Positions 8,281-11,415 of a stretch of DNA of 11,415 bases are shown here, piece by piece (the first letter of the stretch is position 1; the number at the start of each line of letters is the position of its first letter). The notes under the pieces are model-generated. The model was not told the DNA's origin. It saw only the letters and a list, made by a program, of their open reading frames with translations, and ran no database searches. Source of the DNA: DATBED01 sp036276195 (GTDB taxonomy: Bacteria; Patescibacteriota; Saccharimonadia; Saccharimonadales; UBA4665); contig DATBED010000018.1 in the NCBI GenBank assembly GCA_036276195.1, positions 1 through 11,415 on the forward strand. Reading direction: 5' to 3'. Position numbers and translations under genes: made by a program.

Positions 8281-8310
8281 CTTTAGGGGAACAGATCGAA
8301 AAAGAACATT
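8281..8310 (-). repeat. conserved post-CCA leader, copy at unit 4
   Basis: This 30-base stretch matches 10737-10765 except for one substitution and one single-base gap. In both places it lies directly after the CCA-like end on the minus strand. It contains two TGTTC direct repeats, which could be binding sites. It precedes the kinase gene. Confidence 0.8.
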
Positions 8311-8315
8311 ATTCT

Positions 8316-8339
8316 TGACGGAACACTCGGGTCTGGAAC
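8316..8339 (-). repeat. tRNA-3'-end-like repeat, copy 3
   Basis: The minus strand reads GTTCCAGACCC and ends CCGTCA, with the same 24-base spacing as the tRNA. Short arms GAC and GTC flank the GTTCC...TTCC core. It differs from copy 1 at four positions, including CCA to TCA. It lies 55 bases after the toxin stop. Confidence 0.8.
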
Positions 8340-8394
8340 TGTCTGTAGACTGCATAAGCCATTCACCCATTTTTAATCATTGCCTGTTGTTAAC

Positions 8395-8763
8395 CTAAAG
8401 TACTTTTATGCTGATAAACTTTTGGTATTTCTGAGCTAAGGGCTTATCTAAGGTAACAAATAGCTCGGAACCACTTATTACGGCGCATGCCACCTGAAGC
8501 GCGTCCTCAAAATCATCACCTTGGCAATTAGCTATAGCCCATCTTACTTCGTTGTCACCTAGCTCTGTATAATTTAGGAGAGCCAGTTGCTTCGTTAGTG
8601 TTTCAATAGAAAATCCTTCTTTTGTGCCAAAATACGCGTACAAATGTGCGCTTAACGGAGATACAACAGCTTCCTGCTGGGCATACTTATCTGCCAGCAT
8701 TGCTTTCTGGCGTCCAGGCAATAGTACCTCTAGTAAAATATTAGCGTCGAGGAATGTACTCAT
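8395..8763 (-). CDS. PIN-domain toxin (VapC-like ribonuclease)
   Basis: A 122-residue PIN-domain protein. FLDANILLE at 4-12 supplies the first metal-binding Asp (Asp6). DDFEDAL at 83-89 supplies the second cluster, and FVTLDKPL at 102-109 supplies Asp106. Such toxins cut RNA when released from their antitoxin. The conserved mid-domain Glu of many VapC proteins, expected around residues 38-46, is not obvious here; the stretch reads SAHLYAYFG. The ATG overlaps the antitoxin stop (ATGA at 8760-8763), the usual antitoxin-first order. It is the second gene of unit 3. Confidence 0.87.
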   Translation of the reverse strand: MSTFLDANILLEVLLPGRQKAMLADKYAQQEAVVSPLSAHLYAYFGTKEGFSIETLTKQLALLNYTELGDNEVRWAIANCQGDDFEDALQVACAVISGSELFVTLDKPLAQKYQKFISIKVL

Positions 8764-9062
8764 CGGTGGTAAGGGGGCTTGTACTTGGAGTCGTTATCAA
8801 GCAGTTCGTGATATAACTCCTTAGTATTTTTATTAGGATCAAAGACAGACCGCTTTTTGCTGTTTCTAAGCTTGCGTGTTTCCTCTGAGAATTTTTTCAT
8901 AGCTTGGGCACTTCCTGGTAATAGCGAGTGACTAGGCTTTTCTGGCTGAAGTGTGAAGGCGGCCTTAGACCGATAAGTAACTCTTATGGGCTCACCAAGC
9001 CTAACCCGCTTAACGATTTGATCAAGGTTATCTCGTAGTTCTTTTGCTGTAATGGTGTTCAT
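8760..9062 (-). CDS. Phd/YefM-family antitoxin
   Basis: A 100-residue protein beginning MNTITAKELRDNLDQIVKRV, the typical Phd/YefM DNA-binding N-terminus. RLGEPIRVTYRSKAAFTL follows. The charged, flexible C-terminal half (about 50-100) should wrap and inhibit the PIN toxin encoded directly downstream. Such antitoxins also repress their own promoter together with the toxin, and a palindrome overlaps the -10 here. TTGACA and TAAACT with a 17-base spacer place transcription start at the ATG itself, so the message is probably leaderless. Its promoter starts right after repeat copy 2, so the unit carries its own promoter. Confidence 0.88.
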   Translation of the reverse strand: MNTITAKELRDNLDQIVKRVRLGEPIRVTYRSKAAFTLQPEKPSHSLLPGSAQAMKKFSEETRKLRNSKKRSVFDPNKNTKELYHELLDNDSKYKPPYHR

Positions 9063-9067
9063 AGTTT

Positions 9068-9078
9068 AAGTTTAACTT
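9068..9078. promoter_or_regulatory. candidate antitoxin operator palindrome
   Basis: An 11-base perfect palindrome, AAGTT-T-AACTT on the plus strand, overlaps the -10 of the toxin-antitoxin promoter. A second inverted pair TTGAC/GTCAA spans 9078-9097 and contains the -35. Both fit autorepression by a Phd-type antitoxin. Confidence 0.45.
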
Positions 9079-9097
9079 TGACTTCATTTCGTGTCAA
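9069..9097 (-). promoter_or_regulatory. promoter of the toxin-antitoxin unit
   Basis: A consensus -35 TTGACA (9092-9097), a 17-base spacer and -10 TAAACT (9069-9074) are followed six bases later by ATG 9062, giving a leaderless transcript. The -35 begins four bases beyond the CCA of repeat copy 2, so the promoter travels with the unit. Confidence 0.65.
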
Positions 9098-9101
9098 CTT
9101 T

Positions 9102-9125
9102 TGGCGGGACATACGGGCCTGGAAC
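9102..9125 (-). repeat. tRNA-3'-end-like repeat, copy 2
   Basis: The minus strand reads GTTCCAGGCCCG and ends TCCCGCCA, 24 bases long. It differs from copy 1 at one position. Flanking arms AACTTT and AAGGTT can pair with one G-U. It lies 32 bases after the stop of the unknown gene. Confidence 0.85.
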
Positions 9126-9157
9126 TAAGGTTAGTTAGTGGACAGAGACGTAAAAAG

Positions 9158-9544
9158 CTATTGAGACTGCTCGAGAAACTGTTCGAATGAACGGGTATCT
9201 AAAGCCTGATCAACAAAAAACTGCCCAATTTCATGAACGATACTTCTATGTATATGCTCCTCTACCGTATAAACAGGGTGTGGTGAAGTGTAGAAACTAG
9301 CTAAGATACCGGCAGCTCGGGCTAGGACTTTTATCGGAATATCGACTTTTTGAGGATAATCACTCGCAAGGTCAGAATAGGGAGCAAAAGGCAGCAAAAT
9401 GGAAGGAGCATATCCTGTACGTTTGTAGTGTCTCCAGAACTCAGCGGATGTCCATGGAGCATGAAACCCAAATTCAAATCGTTCAGCCAATGAGTCAAAC
9501 CTTACTGAAGCGCGATTCGGCTTCTTGCCTGGCTGAATGTACAT
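9158..9544 (-). CDS. hypothetical protein (unit 2)
   Basis: A 128-residue soluble protein with no signal peptide or membrane helix. From ATG 9544 it begins MYIQPGKKPNRASVRFDSL. It is rich in aromatic residues, with WTSAEFWRHYKRTGYAP in the first half and EEHIHRSIVHEIGQFFVDQ near the C-terminus. The family is not recognised. An in-frame TTG at 9580 would add 12 residues (a hydrophobic LLILLIM run). ATG 9544 is preferred because TAATAC lies 8 bases before it, which would again make a leaderless message. It is the only gene between repeat copies 1 and 2. No Shine-Dalgarno is present. Confidence 0.65.
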   Translation of the reverse strand: MYIQPGKKPNRASVRFDSLAERFEFGFHAPWTSAEFWRHYKRTGYAPSILLPFAPYSDLASDYPQKVDIPIKVLARAAGILASFYTSPHPVYTVEEHIHRSIVHEIGQFFVDQALDTRSFEQFLEQSQ

Positions 9545-9645
9545 AATCAAGAGTATTAATAAATTCCTGTCCTTTTGCAAGCACTAGTAATTTGAGTCAA
9601 GCCTTCCATTGTCTTTAGCTTCTTGACAAAGTTCCACAATTATTC

Positions 9646-9669
9646 TGGCGGGACATACGGGTCTGGAAC
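9646..9669 (-). repeat. tRNA-3'-end-like repeat, copy 1 (proximal)
   Basis: The minus strand reads GTTCCAGACCCG and ends TCCCGCCA. It matches the T-loop-to-CCA part of tRNA-Ser at 14 of 24 positions with no gap. Arms CTGGC and GCCAG pair around it. An alternative pairing GGGAC/GTCCC is also present (9679-9683 with 9650-9654). Confidence 0.85.
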
Positions 9670-9704
9670 TTGCCAGTGTCCCATACTTTATCACTTTTCA
9701 AGAG

Positions 9705-9757
9705 TAAAATGGCACAAATTGCACACCCGCAGCCTTAAAAGGCCCTGTGCCATTTTA
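9705..9757 (-). terminator. strong stem-loop after the lipoprotein gene
   Basis: Perfect 12-base arms (9705-9716 and 9746-9757, TAAAATGGCACA and its complement) enclose 29 bases. Inside them a second hairpin GCCTT-AA-AAGGC lies at 9732-9743. It lies 82 bases after the lipoprotein stop. The minus-strand 3' arm ends in ATTTTA followed by CTCTT, weak for a U-tract. A terminator, RNA-stabilising element or structured RNA are all possible. Confidence 0.5.
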
Positions 9758-9838
9758 TGGGGCTAGCAGGTATATTAGTCAAGCGAACAAAATTTGCCTG
9801 CACCAGTATAAATCTTGAGTATTGATCACTCTTAATGA

Positions 9839-10663
9839 CTATTTAGACATTGAAACTAGATTTTGCCTAAAGACATCGAAATTATGTAGGAAATCTGAAG
9901 CAATGTGACGTGCTGTCGGCTGCGGAGGGCCTTCGAACATGCTTATTGAATTTTGATAACTATCTACCCCATTTGAAGTATCCAAATCTAGCAACCCTTC
10001 GTTGAGTGCACGATCGGGAGGATAGTAACCTTCGTAGGCTGACCAACCGCCCCAAGGGCCTAATTTATTTAGGCGTTCAAATAGAAGATCTTCTTCATTG
10101 TGCTCGCCACCAGGAGCTACCATCTGATATTGATCTAAAGCTGGTCCACTGTCCCCTTCGGCATTACAAGCATCGCGGTTACACCAGGAAATCATATTAA
10201 TATAGAGCGGCTTACTAAGATCAGGCTTTGGATCGGCTTTAACGATTAATATTAACTGTTCTGGTTCTGCATGTCCTGACTCATAGTTTGTGGTACGAGC
10301 TTCTACCATAGCTATTGAACCGGAGACTTTAAGTTGCGGAATATTTGCATGAGTCCGAGTGAGGGAATCGTAACCTCTAGCGATAGTACGCATGGACGGA
10401 CCTATAATAGCGCCTAATTGTGACTCGGTACGAGGGCCATATTCTGAATTAGTTTTGCTTGGGCTTCCACTTGTACAGCCAACTAATGCTCCCGCCACAG
10501 CCAGAGCGCCGGCCGCCCTGCGCAGTTTAGAGTGAATTGTCAATCTTTCACGAGCCCTTTTTAGTAGAGATCGCCTACCACCCTCAACGTTATGTGTTAA
10601 ATCGTGTGGAAATTCATCTGGAGATGCTTGAGCATGTATCGATCTTGTGAGTTCTACTGACAT
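9839..10663 (-). CDS. predicted lipoprotein of unknown function
   Basis: A 274-residue protein. Residues 49-62 form a hydrophobic segment ending in lipobox LVGC (Cys63), followed by a polar Ser/Thr/Pro-rich linker. The mature part should be lipid-anchored outside the membrane. It contains a Cys pair (WCNRDAC) and many Trp, Tyr and Gly in GPWGGWSAYEGYYPPDR. The family is not recognised. The N-region before the hydrophobic segment is about 48 residues, unusually long for a signal peptide, but SD AGGGAG (10670-10675) six bases before ATG 10663 supports this start. This is the clearest ribosome-binding site in the window. It is unit 1, next to the tRNA. Confidence 0.78.
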   Translation of the reverse strand: MSVELTRSIHAQASPDEFPHDLTHNVEGGRRSLLKRARERLTIHSKLRRAAGALAVAGALVGCTSGSPSKTNSEYGPRTESQLGAIIGPSMRTIARGYDSLTRTHANIPQLKVSGSIAMVEARTTNYESGHAEPEQLILIVKADPKPDLSKPLYINMISWCNRDACNAEGDSGPALDQYQMVAPGGEHNEEDLLFERLNKLGPWGGWSAYEGYYPPDRALNEGLLDLDTSNGVDSYQNSISMFEGPPQPTARHIASDFLHNFDVFRQNLVSMSK

Positions 10664-10687
10664 TAATAACTCCCTTGATTTAGCAAT

Positions 10688-10716
10688 ACTCTAACATACT
10701 AAAGAATGTAATGCAA
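10688..10716 (-). promoter_or_regulatory. candidate promoter of the lipoprotein gene
   Basis: TTGCAT (10711-10716), 17-base spacer, TAGAGT (10688-10693). The -35 overlaps a perfect 14-base palindrome TGCAAATATTTGCA (10712-10725), a possible operator. The promoter lies within unit 1. Confidence 0.4.
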
Positions 10717-10736
10717 ATATTTGCAGCAATCCTACG

Positions 10737-10765
10737 CTTTAGGGGAACAGGTCGAAAAGAACATT
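10737..10765 (-). repeat. conserved post-CCA leader, copy at the tRNA
   Basis: This 29-base stretch begins five bases beyond the CCA of tRNA-Ser on the minus strand. It recurs at 8281-8310 beyond repeat copy 3. It includes two TGTTC direct repeats. Confidence 0.8.
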
Positions 10766-10769
10766 CTTC

Positions 10770-10859
10770 TGGCGGAGGGAGAGGGATTCGAACCCTCGAT
10801 ACCCTTGCGAGTAAACCGCCTTTCCAAGACGGCGCCATAGACCACTAGGCGACCCCTCC
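10770..10859 (-). tRNA. tRNA-Ser (anticodon GGA)
   Basis: A complete 90-base gene with CCA encoded at 10770-10772. Acceptor stem GGAGGGG pairs with TCCCTCC, closing with one G-U. The discriminator is G, as usual for serine. The anticodon loop TTGGAAA has GGA at 10823-10825, reading UCC/UCU. The long variable arm (TACTC-GCAA-GGGTA) is of the class II type expected for serine. The T-arm is GAGGG-TTCGAAT-CCCTC. Its 3' end is the anchor of the gene-unit array. Confidence 0.96.
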
Positions 10860-10871
10860 GTACGATGCACT

Positions 10872-10877
10872 ATTATA
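10872..10877 (-). promoter_or_regulatory. -10 element TATAAT for tRNA-Ser
   Basis: A consensus TATAAT lies 12 bases before the tRNA 5' end. No clear -35 was found upstream. Confidence 0.6.
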
Positions 10878-10908
10878 ACCGATAAAAGAGGTGTTTAGTT
10901 CGCAATCT

Positions 10909-10922
10909 TAGCATATATGCTA
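10909..10922. promoter_or_regulatory. 14-base perfect palindrome in the tRNA/ABC intergenic region
   Basis: TAGCATATATGCTA is perfectly self-complementary. It lies between the divergent tRNA and ABC transporter genes, about 100 bases before the ABC start. An operator is possible; no regulator is known. Confidence 0.35.
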
Positions 10923-10978
10923 TATCTCAAAACAGGCTGAAAGTTTAGGGCCGCAGAAAAATTTACTACAAAAACACC

Positions 10979-11008
10979 TTGCGGTAAGGGCAAGAACAGG
11001 TTTAAACT
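10979..11008 (+). promoter_or_regulatory. candidate promoter of the ABC ATPase gene
   Basis: TTGCGG (10979-10984), 18-base spacer, TAAACT (11003-11008). The -35 also forms one arm of an inverted pair CCGCA (10951-10955)/TGCGG (10980-10984). Confidence 0.35.
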
Positions 11009-11022
11009 AGAGCACAGCTCTA
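11008..11022 (+). promoter_or_regulatory. hairpin abutting the ABC ATPase start codon
   Basis: TAGAGC (11008-11013) and GCTCTA (11017-11022) form a perfect 6-base stem with a 3-base loop. The last paired base is the A of the ATG. It could limit translation or be an operator. Confidence 0.35.
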
Positions 11023-11415
11023 TGGCCCTGATCGAACTCAAAGACGTCAGCAAACTGTACGGCTTCGGCGACGCCACTACCCTGGCGCTCGACGAGGTCA
11101 GTTTAACTATTGATAAAGGTGAGTTTGTGGCTGTTATGGGTCCCAGCGGCTGCGGTAAAAGCACTTTGATGAACGTGATAGGTCTTTTGGACAGGCCAAG
11201 CCACGGGCAACAATGGCTTGATGGCAAAAAAGTGGCGCGGCTGCGACCAAACCAGGCTGCCAAAATCCGGCGCGATACCATAGGTTTCATTTTTCAATCT
11301 TTCAATTTACTGCCACGGCTGTCGGCAATTGAGAATGTGGCTCTTCCACTGGCCTATAAAGGCATTACCCTAACCCGTCGTCTGAAGATTGCCAGCCAAA
11401 TGCTGGAGCGGGTAG
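11022..11415 (+). CDS. ABC transporter ATP-binding protein, MacB/LolD/FtsE-like (partial, C-terminus beyond right edge)
   Basis: 131 codons are visible from ATG 11022, and the frame is open at the right edge. MALIELKDVSKLYG is the typical N-terminus. Walker A GPSGCGKST lies at about 40-48 and the Q-loop FIFQSFNLLPRL at about 89-100. NVALPLAYKGI follows, as in MacB/LolD-type ATPases. These power export or extraction by an FtsX/MacB-type permease, which would lie beyond the edge. The signature motif, Walker B and H-loop are not yet reached. No Shine-Dalgarno is seen. It is divergent from tRNA-Ser and belongs to the core genome rather than the array. Confidence 0.92.
   Translation, partial: MALIELKDVSKLYGFGDATTLALDEVSLTIDKGEFVAVMGPSGCGKSTLMNVIGLLDRPSHGQQWLDGKKVARLRPNQAAKIRRDTIGFIFQSFNLLPRLSAIENVALPLAYKGITLTRRLKIASQMLERV

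Larger units (their letters stand above)
7617..10859 (-). mobile_element. tRNA-anchored gene-cassette-like array (four units)
   Basis: Four gene units follow tRNA-Ser on its own strand, and each ends in a copy of a 24-base core that looks like a tRNA 3' end. Unit lengths, measured CCA to CCA, are about 1124, 544, 786 and 699 bases. All genes point away from the tRNA: lipoprotein, unknown protein, toxin-antitoxin pair, nucleoside-kinase-like protein. The two cores nearest the tRNA differ from each other at one base of 24. The two farther cores carry four or five changes, and their CCA has become TCA or CTA. This resembles the proximal-young, distal-old pattern of integron cassette arrays. No recombinase lies in the window, so mobility is inferred. 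Confidence 0.6.

Noticed and set aside
7617..9669. The 24-base repeats as a CRISPR array
   Set aside because: Spacings are 544-786 bases and contain genes, with no short spacers and no cas genes.
7617..9669. The repeats as decayed complete tRNA genes
   Set aside because: Only the T-loop-to-CCA part is present; no anticodon arm, D-arm or 5' acceptor strand precedes any copy.
7617..9669. The repeats as standard integron attC sites
   Set aside because: The sequence conservation is in the centre rather than in the outer boxes, no GTTRRRY core box is consistently placed, and no integron integrase is in the window.
10895..11290. Open frame of 131 codons on the minus strand
   Set aside because: It lies mostly antisense to the ABC ATPase, whose motifs are clear, and has no recognisable protein features.

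Overview
The window looks like a chromosomal segment of a Candidate Phyla Radiation (Patescibacteria) bacterium, possibly a Saccharibacterium. This is an inference from densely packed, mostly overlapping genes, few Shine-Dalgarno sites, several promoters placed so that transcripts would start at or next to the start codon, a standard genetic code, and a membrane-anchored Clp-type ATPase. No marker for exact placement is present.

Layout. Bases 1-2503 (minus strand) form a tight operon: a small coiled-coil protein, exonuclease III, an alpha/beta hydrolase and a HAD phosphatase that runs off the left edge. The last three genes each overlap their predecessor by 4-8 bases. Divergent to it is UMP kinase (pyrH, plus, 2584-3300), whose stop overlaps tail-to-tail with a convergent minus-strand operon. 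That operon holds a multi-pass GT-C type membrane glycosyltransferase (6055-7512), a small membrane protein (5662-6030) and a membrane-anchored two-domain Clp-like ATPase (3293-5665). At the right edge, a MacB/LolD-type ABC transporter ATPase starts on the plus strand and is cut by the window end.

The accessory part is 7617-10859. A complete tRNA-Ser(GGA) gene (minus, 10770-10859) is followed on its own strand by four gene units: a lipoprotein, an unknown protein of about 128 residues, a Phd/PIN toxin-antitoxin pair, and a uridine-kinase-like P-loop protein. Every unit ends in a copy of the same 24-base sequence (9646-9669, 9102-9125, 8316-8339, 7617-7640). Read on the minus strand it runs from GTTC to CCA, with exactly the spacing of the T-loop-to-CCA end of the tRNA. 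Flanking arms of differing sequence can pair around each core. The copies farthest from the tRNA are the most diverged. A 29-30 base sequence just after the tRNA CCA recurs just after the third repeat.

The layout resembles an integron cassette array (same-strand genes, one recombination-like site after each, an anchor site at one end). Here the anchor is a tRNA-Ser gene and the sites look like tRNA 3' ends. No integrase lies in the window, so the mechanism is inferred. This array is the main candidate for an undescribed system. The second oddity is the Clp-like ATPase, which lacks the usual aromatic pore loop of its second ATPase domain and has a degenerate first domain.
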